64,000 bases of DNA from Malania oleifera. Taxonomy: Eukaryota > Streptophyta > Magnoliopsida > Santalales > Ximeniaceae. The notes beneath the pieces were generated by a model. That model ran no database searches. It saw nothing but the letters and a program-made list of their open reading frames with translations, and was not told the origin of the DNA. Position 1 is the first letter of the stretch. Every line of letters starts with the position of its first letter. The translations under genes were made by a program, and so were the position numbers. Positions 1-12,800 of the stretch are shown piece by piece. Location: assembly GCF_029873635.1 (NCBI RefSeq), contig NC_080423.1:100192991-100256990 (forward strand), written 5' to 3'.

Positions 1-207
1 CACTTTATTCGAGAGAAACTTGTACAGAAGCTCATTACAACCACTTATGTGAAGTCTGCATTTCAGCTTGCTAATTTGTTCACTAAAGCCTTGGGCGGTG
101 CTCATGTGAAATTCATTTGTAACAAGCTAGGAGCATATGATATATATGCTCCAACTTGGTTATTTAGTCTTTTAGCATTATTATTATTATGTGTTGAGTT
201 TTTTTAG
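1..207 (+). pseudogene. Ty1/copia polyprotein, C-terminal RNase H end (partial)
   Basis: The first reading frame is open from base 1 to a TAG at 205-207. It reads as the C-terminal tail of a copia polyprotein, with HFIREKL, then QLANLFTKAL, then FICNKLGAYDIYAPTW. In Ty1/copia elements this tail follows the RNase H domain (usual form QLADIFTK.L, then NKLG..D.YAP). The 5' part lies outside the window. The last codons run into the LTR-like sequence that starts near 190. Family assignment is firm; whether the full element was intact cannot be seen. Confidence 0.85.
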
Positions 208-330
208 TAATAAGTGTGAGTTAGTAAGGGGTATTATGGTCATTCCTATTGTACTTACATATATTATAAATAGAGGGAGAGACCTAACATTGAGTTTAGG
301 TCTTCCATTTTACCCAATTACTCCACAAAA
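190..330 (+). repeat. Copia LTR fragment (start of 3' LTR)
   Basis: Directly after the copia C-terminus a TG-starting sequence runs with a TATA-like box (TATTATAAATAGAGG near 252-266), as expected for U3 at the start of a 3' LTR. An inverted, diverged copy lies at 587-704, which supports it as a repeated unit. The 3' end of this LTR is not recognisable; the 330 boundary is approximate. Confidence 0.6.
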
Positions 331-586
331 GGTATGGATGATCCTCCTATAACGACATATTTGCACAAAACGATTAGGTTTACGGTTTGGTTTGGCGATA
401 GGGTTTTAGGTAGGATCTTGCTATAGCACTATGTTAGATTACCGCTTTACCTAAAAGCTTAAGCTATTAGATTGAAGGGCAATAATGAGTATCAAGCTTT
501 AACACTCCCCCGCACAATAAAGGTGGGCAACAAGACTAGAACCCAGGACCTCTTAGTAACCAGTTCTGTTACTATGTCGTATACTT
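316..586. other. Spacer between inverted LTR arms, repeat-like, no gene
   Basis: No coding region. The text around 420-560 (TTAGATTACCGC, AAAAGCTTAAGC, AACACTCCCCC, AACCCAGGACCTC) resembles a dispersed plant repeat seen around retroelements. I cannot assign it to a named family. Confidence 0.35.
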
Positions 587-704
587 GGGTAAAATGAAGT
601 ACCTAATCACAATGATGGGCTTCTCCCTACATTTATGACATATGTCAAGTATACCAAGACCATAACACCCTTAGTAACTCTCACTTATTAACATAACACT
701 AACA
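587..704 (-). repeat. Inverted partial copy of the copia LTR
   Basis: Read on the minus strand from 704, this begins TGTTAGTGTTATG and follows the plus-strand sequence at 190-315 closely: AATAAGTG(T/A)GAG, then TTATGGTC, then ATAAAT.TAGGGAGA, then TTCATTTTACCC at 599-587. It is an inverted LTR fragment about 270 bp from its partner and would allow a hairpin in RNA or DNA. Confidence 0.65.
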
Positions 705-2640
705 CTATAATAATGCTAAATGACCAAAATAACCATTAACAGCTTGAATCTAAGATCTCAATTCCTATGCAGGTAATTAGAGTAAAATGCACTTTGACCA
801 CTAAAACTTTGTATATTTTCTATTCAAATTACTGCACTTGTTCACTAAAGGAATTGATAAACTTTTAAATTGTTGAAATTTATGTGCAAACTTAGTACAA
901 TTACTAGGCTAAAATTATAATAATTAAGAATGAACGATGATTTGAATTTTTAAATTTAGAATGTTCTAAGAAAAAATTGCAATAACCAAGATAATTTTTT
1001 TTTTTTTTTTTTTTTTAAATGTCACCAAATGGGCATTAATTTGACACCAAAAAGCATATTATCACAATGATAGGATGCTTCAACATCATTTTTTCACTTC
1101 TCAAGCAGCTTACAAAGTGACTTTGAATGGAGCATGCCTGGTAACATGAATTAAACTGCTCATTCTGAATCACCAGAACAGTCAACCACTACAGTCTTCA
1201 TAAACCAATGGCAGTCCTAAGTGGTGAATTTGGAATGAATCTATCTTATTTAAGTTCAATTATTACAATGATGAAATGCCTATAATAACATCAATCATCT
1301 TGCGCAACACTGTTGAATTAGTTAATACGGAAAGCATGCACTCTGATGTTTGAATACATACTTCATAAAACTAAGAACAACACATATAGTACTTGTTAAG
1401 AGCTCAAAGCAACAATGAATTCTGAAGTAGACCGATTTTGAATAGATGTATGCAAAAGAAAGAATATGTCATAAACAGAGGAGCAAGGAAACCATCAATA
1501 TTTTGTAGACCAAACCCAATCCTAGCAAACTGACAATAATTTTTGAAAATACCCATATATGTGCATTTTGAGTAGAGTTGTTCCATCACCTATAATCTGA
1601 AACCATGTTGGAAAATGTTTCTCCACTCCATGTTGTTAGCTCAGCTTTCCCAGTAGTTGCACCTGTGAATTTCAGTTACTTTAATTAAAGATTGGTTTAT
1701 ACAATAATATGTCACCTTTGAGTTCATAATAATTCTTTCAATAATCTTTTTTTCTTTTGAAGTTGAAATGATCAGCTAGATTAAAAATACCCACAGAGAA
1801 TTTGAAGATGACAATCAGAGTCATGACAGTGCAAGTAGCTGAACCAACGAAGCTGTTGTCGATTGGCCGGAAGTAGCAGAAAAGAGACCAAGGAGACTGC
1901 GAGCCCCACTCTCAGACTCTTATCTTGTCATCTTGGCCTAGCTTCTTAATCTTCTTCACAACAACCCTACAAGAAAAAATTAGACCAAATACAATATTGA
2001 AATTTGGAAATACAAATTTGGGACTGTGAATTTGAACTTGTGTGAGTTTAGACAAATTCCAATATTGGTTTTATCAAAATTCACAAATTTCAAACACATG
2101 AACTAAATTCTCACTGAAACACAAGAAAAAAGGTTGGTTTGGACAGATTGCCCTGTTTCAACCACTAAACATATTGGGGAGGGGGAAATTATTTTCTGCC
2201 GAAATGATTGTACATAATGCATAATGCAGAATTAGTCATTTGTAGAGTAGTAGTCGAAAGATGACCCTTAACTTTTTGTATTTTAATATTGCCAAGTTCT
2301 CATATGTTCTTAAGTTTACATGCCTTTGAATATAACAAAAGAACAAAAAAGTGATTACAAGCACAGATTAAGTAGCTTTTGCAGATGAGTGAAAGATGGC
2401 TGTGCACTGATTCGGCCATACAGTGTCCTGCTGTCATAGTGCACTCAAATAAACCACAATCATATTCCTAGCTTCTTAACCTTCCTAGCAACATCAACAA
2501 AAATAAACAATAATCTTTTTTGTCACCAACCAGTCTGGCAGGGACTTCATGAACCACAAAAAATGCAACCAGCTCCCTCATTATTCACAGAACCACCTGT
2601 ACACATGACTATTATGTATGAACTGAAAAATAATATATCA

Positions 2641-2678
<38 letters not shown>

Positions 2679-3849
2679 AGAGAGAAGCTTTTCTGAAGTG
2701 TAAATGGAGGTGGCTATGTATATATATACACGCATGCACAACTTTAAGTATCTACAGGACTCCAAAGGGACTTGAAACAATTACTCCATTTTTAGGTGTT
2801 TCGATATTGGGAGAAAACTGTGAAATCTTGTGCGATCTAGTTCTCACTTCTCAGTGGCTTGATTTGGTTGGAAACAAAGATGAAACCACAATGGAAGGGG
2901 TAATTTGGACTTTGGAGAACTTTTACAGTTGCAGAGGAGAACGAGGAGTCTCTCTAAGTTGGAGGGAAACAGTGGAAGGAAATACCAAGATGGTTGTGGT
3001 TAATGGAGTTCGGAGGTGTAAAGTTTAAGTGCGGCGGAGCAATGTTCTTGGATTGGCAGATTTGGTAGGGATCAGAGAGGAGTCATGCATGTTTTCCCCA
3101 CTGAGCTGGGTGTGCTGCACATGGAGCTGACTTGCTGCAAGGTTAGAATTTGAGTTTCTTCTCAGAATAAGTTCCATCAACGATATGCCCTTCCTGTAGT
3201 TTGGAGGGCTTTGTGCATTCTTCAAAGTATATTTATGCTATATATAACAGTATGAATAGTGCAAATAATTTTTGGACCAGAATACCCTTAATTTTGTCCA
3301 AAATGATGTATCATTTTTATTTCCATAAATAACTAGTCATCATATTCTTAGTGTTCACATAATTTGATTCCCTATACCAAAAATGGCTTGTAAAGAATAT
3401 TTTCACATAGGTTAAAATGATTAAATTTTTTGAGTAATGCATATTAATTATAGTTTTTGAATTTCATCCCATACACATGTAACTTATAATATAATAAAAT
3501 TAATGGGATCCCTAAAAAATTAGTATCATAATGTACAAATTATTTTATAAGTTCAGTTATTTTATAGACACAGATTTTAGTTAATGTTTTCATTATGTGT
3601 CAAAATATTTCTTTGTATTGAATGAATATTTCATACCATCTTATGTATTTTATATTCTTTTAATTTGGGCATGTTGGCCTTCAGAATACCCATAAAAGAC
3701 ATCCATCTGAAACCCTTCTAAACCCCATTATCTCATGGAGATTCAAACTCTCATCTCAATGTAAACTTAGGAGATGAGAACTAATAGGTCAAGGCTAGGC
3801 TTATATTTATTTTAAATTTATTTGTTTTATTTTTAAATATTTATTTAAC
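705..3849. other. Intergenic stretch, no supported gene
   Basis: AT-rich sequence with poly-T and poly-A tracts. Small open frames exist on both strands (for example 3025-3225 minus, 66 residues, and 2807-3028 plus, 73 residues), but none shows a recognisable domain. Two minus-strand patches (about 1925-1960 and 2465-2495) read as related peptides (VVVKKIKKLGQDD and VARKVKKLG), and a CATCACCTATAAT phrase recurs near 1585 and 5729. This hints at decayed or duplicated gene pieces that I cannot identify. Confidence 0.4.
2643..2675. repeat. (GA)n microsatellite
   Basis: About sixteen GA dinucleotides in a row. This tract creates the serine/leucine-rich open frame on the minus strand here, which is therefore not a gene. 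Confidence 0.95.
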
Positions 3850-4855
3850 ATGTTATACTTATTGTTTAGTTTTCTCATCAGGAAACATAGCTCAATTTCA
3901 GAAAGTTTCTTGATGACAAAGGAAATAACTAAAAGTGTTAATGTGGGTGAAGATTCAGGTTCTGCAGAGGGGCAAGAGGATGCTGCAGCAAAGGTTTATA
4001 AAGGTGGTGGCGTTTTGGGTAGGTTATCTGATGCATCAGACATTAAATTTAAGGCAAAGGGATCTAAGGGTCCCAAGGTTTATGCTTGTCATAAAATCGT
4101 GCAATTGGGTGCGGATATGAAAAAAATGTTTGAGGATAAGAGAAAGCACTCTGGTGTGGTTTCCAGAGATTTTAAAGAGGAATTTATAAGGTGAGTTAGT
4201 TATTTAGAAAGAGATAAATGCTAAGAAAAATTGGGCAATTCTAGTGATAGGGTTAGCAAAGAAAAGAAGGAAATGAAATGAGGGATTTATCAGATAATGA
4301 AAGCAATTGTCTTGTGAGTCTGATTGCGGGAGGGATCTACTGTTGGATGAAATTAGGGAACAATGTGGATATGTTTTTTATTCTGGTGATGTTTTAGGGG
4401 ACTTATCATATGTACACTCATCCCATTTGGAAGGATTGGAGGGGATCTCTATATTTGAAAATGATGATTTGGTTAATGAGCTGCAACACAAGGTCAGTAT
4501 TTTACCAACACCAGTGGAGGAGATTTCAAGGAAGGATTTAGAAGTTCAAGATGTCATGGACAAATTGGATTTAAAGTTTTGTGATCCTGAGGGAAATGAA
4601 GAGCACTTTGATGGGTGTAAAAACATAACTAAAAAGGGTCAAAGGGAGTTAGCTAACTTAAGTGTTCAGTGAATTATGAAGGCAAAGGATTGAAGAGGGG
4701 TTCCTTGTATAATTATTAATTTTAATTTTAATTTTAATTATTTCATTTCATTTTATTTATTTATTTTTTTTATGGGGTGGACTTCTTGTCATCTTTCGTT
4801 GTAATTTCTCTTTCTCTATCCAATATACCTTCTTTTATTGTCAAAAAAAAAAAAA
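3850..4855 (+). pseudogene. L1-type LINE remnant, internally deleted
   Basis: Two open stretches (3850-4194 and 4307-4672) encode charged, low-complexity protein. The end (KKGQRELANLSVQ, then a frameshifted NYEGKG-like phrase) resembles the C-terminus of plant L1 ORF1. It is followed almost at once by a typical LINE 3' end: a GT-rich tract and CTTTTATTGTC just before a 13-base poly-A at about 4843-4855. The reverse transcriptase ORF that should lie between is absent. I infer an internally deleted or recombined L1 copy. No target-site duplication was found, so the 5' limit is uncertain. It could instead be a processed pseudogene of an unknown transcript. Confidence 0.45.
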
Positions 4856-6260
4856 TGATCATTTGGTTGCATGTGTTTTCGCGACTAGTGCATTCACACA
4901 CATTGCACACATAGAAAATACAATTGGAGGAGCTTTGTTTATGAAACAAACAAGGGAAAAGAAGAAGCAACATTGAAGTGATTAACCATCCATAACAATC
5001 AAGAGTGTGTGAATTGATCCAATTGAATTCATCAAAAGAGAGCAATTGGAGAATTTGAGGCATTGTCTGGCACGAGCTTGATGGTGCCATGGTGGCAGTC
5101 ATTTTTCAGAAAATGATGAGAGAACTGACAATGGAAATGAGTAGATAATGCAGAGGGTGTGTGAAAAAAGTGAGGAAAACTCAAGCAGCAATGGAATAGA
5201 ATGGGGGTTTTTGGATTGTTTAGGGACTCTGTATGCCTCGGAAAATATATAGATAGGATGAAGAAGAAGAAGATGGGTCAGACTCGTCAGAGTGGTGTGA
5301 GTGGCAATATGGAAGATCCTGGGGTATATAAAATCAAACAGAAACAGGGATGGTAAAAAAACAACTACCAAGCTAGCAAGAAACAACCCCAACCTGAGGA
5401 CGATCAAATTCCCACCCAAATAAGTAAAAAATAAAACTGAACAACATCAAACTGAATTTGCACATTAAGGGGCCAAGGGGTAGACACACAGCTCACATTT
5501 TGAGTGAACTCTACTTTTTTAAGATCGTGAAAACTGCTAACATGACGCATGCGTATGTCTCCCGTACATCACATACAAATATATAAAGCTAAATAATCTT
5601 GAAAGGGTGTATGCAAATGTATGTACAAACTTATATATAAACCAAACTGATGGGGAAAACTGCCAATACTTTGCATTTTTCAATTTTAAGTAGTACCCAT
5701 ACCTGTTTGTTTGGTTCAAGTGGGTTCATCACCTATAATTTGATACTACACTTGAATAAGCTCCTAAGCTCCTTCACTCCAGTATAGAAAGAGTATCTGC
5801 TTTGCCATGATCTTTATGAGCGCCATTCATGAGCAGACATGCTACAACAGCATTCCCAGCTCAACATTGAAGCATTAGCATCAAACAAGAATGACGTTAG
5901 AGGGCCCTTTAGCTGCAGGACCGAAGAAGGATTGATAATAAAACTAACAAAACCACACTTAAGTCACTGCTGTAGCCATAGCTCTGCATATTGAATACCA
6001 CTGTACCCAGATCAAATCCCTTGCAATTGGGCAATAGCACAGTTAGAGAATCCCTGAGAAGTTCTGTAATATTTCATGGAATTCTATAACTCTGTTTTCA
6101 TGTTTGTGGCTTACAGGATCCACAATCAATTCATGGAATCCAAAGCATCCTCAAAGTTGAATTTCTCACTTGACTTTTTGAGTGCAGAATCGCACCCAGA
6201 TAAACCATTAGGGTCTTGTAGACTCAGTTCTCCTTTTTCCTCAAAATAGTTCCCATATAG
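4856..6260. other. 3' flank of the PPR gene, no supported gene
   Basis: No domain-bearing frame. A minus-strand frame at 5099-5419 starts with a hydrophobic stretch, but the rest is low-complexity leucine/serine and shows no family signature. The last few hundred bases before 6260 would hold the 3' UTR of the PPR gene; no clear polyadenylation signal can be assigned by eye. Confidence 0.4.
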
Positions 6261-6818
6261 TTAAGGGAGTCTCAGCTTTGATCCAACTTCAAGTTTTTCC
6301 AAGTATGGGATCCCCAAATTGTTCATGGAATTTAAAACACATTCAGCTTCAATTTCCTTGCCCAGAGACTTGTAAAAATGCACGGCTGCACTCAAAATGA
6401 ATCTGTCTGGTTTCACAGACTTACTCATCCTTTCATAGAAGGAGATGCCTTCTTGTATGCGTCCATAGTCCAAATACCCTCTCAACATAGACTGGAAAAT
6501 TGCAAGATCAGGACTTAAACCGGCCCTCGGAAGCTCCCCATAAATTCGTTCTGCTTCCTCAATCAAACCCCCTCTTGCAAAAGCAGAGATTAAACGGTTA
6601 AAATGAGCACAGGAAGGGGGAATCCCTTCTTTCTGCATAAAAATGATGGTTTCCTCTGCTTGTAAATAATTCAAACTCTGAGTATAAGCTCGAACAAGAG
6701 CAAGGTAGGTGAGTGAGTCAGGTGAACAGCCATCTCTCTGCATGGCTACAATAAGTTCCTCCGCTTCCTGATGAAGTCCTTTAATAGCATAAATGTTTAT
6801 CATGATATTGTAGCTAAC
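6261..6818 (-). CDS. EMB976: EMB976-type gene, exon 8 (terminal)
   Basis: The acceptor ATGCAG|GTTAGC opens with [14 protein letters not shown]. Five PPR-like units follow, including [13 protein letters not shown] and [14 protein letters not shown]. The protein ends KLRLP with TAA at 6261-6263. Length and end agree with the EMB976 C-terminus, with a tail slightly longer than I recall for Arabidopsis. Confidence 0.9.
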   Translation of the reverse strand, partial: VSYNIMINIYAIKGLHQEAEELIVAMQRDGCSPDSLTYLALVRAYTQSLNYLQAEETIIFMQKEGIPPSCAHFNRLISAFARGGLIEEAERIYGELPRAGLSPDLAIFQSMLRGYLDYGRIQEGISFYERMSKSVKPDRFILSAAVHFYKSLGKEIEAECVLNSMNNLGIPYLEKLEVGSKLRLP

Positions 6819-9800
6819 CTGCATGTCCCCAGCAAATCAAGGCCTAAGCACTTAACAATCCAACACATCAGAAACACAAATTTAATTGGATGGTAAGGAA
6901 CATAGGCTTCTTTCAAGTTAAAAATCAAGACTCTTTCATGTATTCACTGTATAACATGTGTCATATTGAACAATCCAAAAAGGAATCAGGTATCTTAAAC
7001 TATGTAGGGAAATCAATTCCTGATGTTTGTCAGCAACCTAAGACAAAATTTCAACTACTAGAATTGAATTATTAACCACAAAAAAATTAAAAAGAAAACC
7101 AACACGAGTATGATAATAAATATTGGCAAAGAAGGCATATGTTGGCTCTGAGAGGTGATCTAATAGCTGCAATAGAACTAATCCATACCAAAAGCTGCGA
7201 TGATAATGCTTATAACTTTTTCATTTCATGTGGGGCTCAAAGAACCATTCAATTATAACTGGTAGGTGACAATCATGAGCTAGCACTAAAGGGGAATGCT
7301 TAAAAAGATTATCTCCAATGTGTTACCCAGATTTCACTTTTCATGATCTCTTCAATTTTCCCAACGTATATGTCCATACCTTTCCAGGTTTTATTCCTTC
7401 ATCCTGCATTTTCTTAAATAGAACAGATGCTTCATGATTGTTGCCTGCACAGAAGAAATCACACTATAATGACTAAAGTAATACTTTGTGATTAGTGAAG
7501 ACTGAAAGAGTACATCCAAGAATTGAAGAAATCTGATAGTTAACTACCACAACAGAACCAGATGTCCATGAGGACAAAAGGGAGCAAATCTTCCATGTAT
7601 CATATTGAGGACAATTCAGAAAGCATTCAGAGATTGCATCCTTTCGTCATTAGTAAGATGTTAGATATGATTTATTCAGTCATTCAATGCACATGACCCA
7701 TCTATAATTTACAAGTCTGTCAATCATGTAGACAGGAAAAAAGTAACCAACAAATGAACAAACAGCTTGAAATTAAAGTCAATAGATCACAGCATTTATA
7801 AACCCAGTAACCAAAAAAAGAAAAACACATCACTGTCTACCAGTGCGAACTGTGACTGATGTTTCTCACACTCCAACATGAATGTTGAGTGTGAGTATGA
7901 ATCTAGCTGTCTGAGTTCTCTTTTGCCAAATTTTAGGACATGCAACCATTGCTAAAAGCAGTGTAAAAATTGATGATTTCAAGAAATTAGATGTAAAATT
8001 ATTGTTCTATGCAGATCTATATACTCATATATGCCAGAAAAGTTTATACATTTATACTAGATGTAAGTTGTTTTGCACCTTTGAAAGACCCAATATATTT
8101 TTCATATATCTTTTACTTTGGTTGACTTTTGTCAAATGCATGAAATTACCATTTTGCCCTAGATTGTGATATTGACCAACATTGAACCTGTACATGAATA
8201 CCTATATTTTTTTTTAGATAATAAAACAAGTCTATTAAAAAGAAAACATAATTACAATGAAATGCGGATAAGAAATTCCCCAAGAAAAAAGTGCAAAACA
8301 AACAAATTTCATTAAGTCTGCCTTCCAAACCCTTTGAATAAAATCCCCAAACGAATGAGCTCAACAAGAAGCAAGAAAAAAAAAATTTTCTCCCAAAGCT
8401 ATCATGGAGAGTATTTCAATCTTTAAAAAATCTAGCATTTCTTTCCAGCCAAAGAACTCTAGCACTCCTTTCCAGCCAAATCCACCACAATATTGTAAAA
8501 ACAGCAGTGTCCCAAAATATCCTCTCTCTCCTTCTTCCCAAAACCACAAAACTCCACCTTCAAAAAATCCTGAATTGTAGCAGGAGCCACACCCCAACCT
8601 CACCGAAGTACAAAAACAAATTGTTCCACATGCATCTTGCTACCGTAAAATGAATGAAAAAAAGACAAATAGTCTCATTAGACTCATTGCAAGTCCAAAT
8701 GAAGGCCCAGAGTTTTTAAAGGGAATATTTGCTTTCCAAACAGCTTTGTGTAAGAGGAAAGGGCTAGGGTTTGTGGATTTTATGGGATTGGAAAAAAATA
8801 CTTAGAAAGGAATGACCCTAAAGTGTCCTCAATCCAAAGCCTTGTATTCCCCTGCTAATTTGGCACAAAAGAAATTAATTATTATTATCAAGTGTTTGCA
8901 CTCATAGGATGTGAAAATTGGCAATGTGCAACGTGACTTGCCACAGAGACACATTGTAGAGACCCGGAAAATAATAATAATAATAAAAATAATAAAGAAA
9001 AAGGAGAATTTGGTTTGGTATAGAACCAAACCGTTGACGGTTTGAGGGAGCCTCAGGAAAACCGTCGACGGTTTTGCGTGAGTATGGTTTGGTGAGGCCA
9101 AAGCATCGACGGTTTTATCAAGCTCAGGAAAACCGTCGACGGTTTCGATTTACCGAGGATCATTAAGGGTGAAAACGCGGTAAAAGGTTTGGTTAAATGC
9201 CATATCGTCAACGGTTTTGTCTTGGGTCAGCAGCCTATAAATAGGCTTTAAGTCATTTTTTTTTTTAGAAAAAATCACTCTCTCTCTCTAGGGTTACGAG
9301 ATTCTCACTATCTCTCTTCAATTTCTCCCCAAATTTCAGCTGAAATTGAGAGATAAACGTCATCCCGGAGTCCTGGCTTCGATTCTTAGCAGTTTAACAG
9401 GAGCGATTTTGCAATTTAGGCATTCCAAGCACCACTCCAAAGTTAGGGTAAGAAAGATAAATTATATCAGTTAATTTTAAAATTTAACCAATTATGGGGA
9501 GTGTATAGGCGTAGGAAATGTTAATATGGTTATCATTCCGGGGTTGAACTGATTAAACTAAGATATATAAATACAGGGTTTTGTGCGAACGCCGCAGGTA
9601 CTGTTTCAGGATCCCTGCAGGCATTTCTCCAAGAATCAGGTAAGGGAAATAAATTATGTCAGTTATTTTAGAAATTCAACCCATTAAATTATAATATGTG
9701 AATCCTGGAATACTATATATGGTTTTCTGAAAAATTTTATGGGTATGAAAATTATGGTTTATTTATTAAATGTGTATTCGGTTGAGAAAACCCTAGGAAA

Positions 9801-12800
9801 AGTTATATTTTATCTTTCAGCAAAATCTATATTTTACCAGGGAAATTATTATCTTAAGAATTGTTACTCAAATTGTGTGACATGAGAAATGATGAAACGA
9901 TTACGATTAGAATACTTTAAGATAATATACAACAAATTATGATTTTTATATTGAGTGCATAAAATGCTATGTACATGATTTTATATTGATTTCAGAATGA
10001 TATGGATCTGATGAAAATATGATATGGCAGCTTTATGCAGTAATATGACACAACAAATTTATGCTTAGTTATGAAATGACGGCTTTAAGCCAAGTATGAT
10101 ATGTTATGCCGATTTTATACTGAGATAGATATGATATGACAGTAAAAACAAGATTTATACAGATTTATGAAATGGTGATTATGAAATGAGATCACGTTTA
10201 CAGATATATTATATAAAATGTACTATATGATATCAGAACCCTGATGGATTAAGTATGTTATGAGCACGGTACTATAACTAGCTAGCAAGATCAAACAGTG
10301 TAATCCCCCTATGTGCCGACCCGAGAAGTGTTGAGAATAGTAGGATAGGTGGACCAGGTTGGGTGTGTAGCCGACAGTGCTGCCACACTATTCATAAAGT
10401 GTCAGTGTCAGAGCCAATTAGCCCCGAAATGTTGAGAAGCGTAGGATACCCACTGTGTGCCTACCCGAAAAGTGTTAAGAAGCATAGGATGGGCTTACCA
10501 GGTTGGGTGGGCAATCGTGCGTAGTTATTTTATATTTGACTTAGCTTGGTAGGCCAGCCATGGTTAAGTCCAGCCCTCGGGCTGCACAACCCGATCATCA
10601 TGGTTAATTCATGATGTTATGATAGAACCATCAAGGGAAAAAAAAGGAAGTATCTTATGTATATATGTAGTTTTATGAAAACAGAATTATCTGTTACGTT
10701 AAAGTATGTTTGAGTAGAAAATATGTACCTTGAAATGCATAGGTGTGAGTTATGATTGTTATATAGATATTTTTCAATAACAGTTTAATTAATAGCTATT
10801 TTTAAATATGCAAAACTCATCTGCCACACACTGACAATAATTTATTCCGTCTTACTAAGAGGTGTCTCACCCCAATAATATTTCAACATTTCAGGACCAC
10901 GAGGGGATCAAGCCTAGAGCTACAAGATAGGACATAGATAGTATTATTTAAACTAAGTGCTGGTGAGATCAATTATGTATAAAGTAATTTATGATACATT
11001 TGGGGGTCATATTGTAGTATTATTTTTGGATGTAATTATGATGACAATAGTGCTCTGGTATTGTATCTGAGATACTATGTGTATGATTCCGCTGCAAGGT
11101 AGAAATATGTGATGAACAGGTTAGCCCGTTACCCGCTTAGGATTCGTTATATTATAGCATGGTATCAGAGTTTAATATGTGGAAAAATATATATATAGCG
11201 GTATAATTTTTGGGTCGTTACAGTTTGGTATCAGAGCCTAGGTTGCTACATTCGGTAGACTTTAGCAGACAGTGGATAACAATACCAAAGTATACGAATG
11301 GATCTTGATGAGGTAGGAAATGGGTAGACTGGGATTTCAGTAAGTCATTGTTGGAAGTTAAGATGAGAATTTAGGGTTTTGTCTCACGGCCTGGGGGCAG
11401 GAATTCCATTCCGGTTTTTGTGATTTTCCTGGAATGACGATTTCAAGAAAGTCATGGTAAACTATCGTCGGTTTTTGTTTCTAAGTAGTAAGACTGAACC
11501 TTAAATTAGGAATAAGGACGTTAAGTTGATTGGGTGTAAGAGGATATCTTGTGGTTCTTAGTTAGATTAATGTATTAGTTGTGTTATGAAGTTAGGATTC
11601 TCAGACTATTTTGTTCTATTTTCAGGATAGACCCCGGGAGTAGCAATGCACATGCTAGTAGTGGTAACGATGCGGGGCCTTCCAGTATGGACGGCAGTGA
11701 TTCAGATGCAGTATTGCTTAGTGTCGCCCAGCAAGTTATGGCAGAAATAGCGAGGAATTCAAGGGATCCAGGCTACCCACCAGCTCACCAGGGCTGCACG
11801 ATCGAGAAGTTCACTCGTATGAATCCCCCATCATTATCAGGAGGAGCCGATCCATTTGTGGCAAAAAACTGGGTCCAAGATATTAAAGAGATATTGGCAG
11901 TTCTCCCTTACACCGAGGAGCAAAAAGTGTCATATGCTAGTTTTAATATGACAGGTAGGGGTGTACAAAAATTACCGAAAAACCGAAAACCGGACCGAAA
12001 CTGAACCGAAACCATAAACGGTTCGATTTTTCGGTTTTCAGTTTCGGTTGCGGTTTACAAAAATAAAATGTTCGGTTTCGGTTTTATGTTGAAACCGAAC
12101 CAAAAAAAACCGAAAAACCAATTTATATAAGATATATATATATATATATAATATGGCTAGTAAAAATATAGCATGCAATATAGTCATATAGCCACTATAG
12201 AAAATAAAAATGCTCAATAAATTTTTAAGGACTTTATAAAAAATAAAGGTTATTTTTGTTAAAAGTGCCCAACATATTTTATTTTGTTAAAATTATGAGT
12301 CCCTATAAAAAATTAAAATGCTCAATAAATTTTCAATAACTTCATGAAAAATAAAGGTTATTTTTTTGTAAAAAAAAATCGATTTAAAACCAAAAAACCG
12401 CAATCGAACCGCCACATTTTCAGTTTTCAATTAAAGCATAATTTCGGTTCAGTTTCGGTTTTGGTTCGGAAATCCAAAAACCAAAAATTTTGGTTCAGTT
12501 TTCAGTTCTGGCCAAAACCAAACCGCACCGAACCATGTACAGTCCTAATGACAGGGGAGGCTAAATGCCGGTGCAGATCAGTGAAGCTGTGGAAGGAGCA
12601 GAGACCGGTACCCATAGCTTTGACCTAGAGCCGCTTTAAGGAAATATTCTTCGAACGGTACTTCCCCGCTACTACCAAGAATGATAAAGCAACGGAATTT
12701 CTGAATTTGACCCAGGGGCACTTGACAGTTCAGCAGTACACAGCTAGATTTGTAAAGCTGTCTCGATTTGCCCATACATGGTGCCAGATGAGGAGAAAAA

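Noticed and set aside
2547..3225. Small open frames at 2547-2780, 2807-3028 and 3025-3225
   Set aside because: One is a translated GA microsatellite. The others lack domains, signal features or codon bias that would support a gene.
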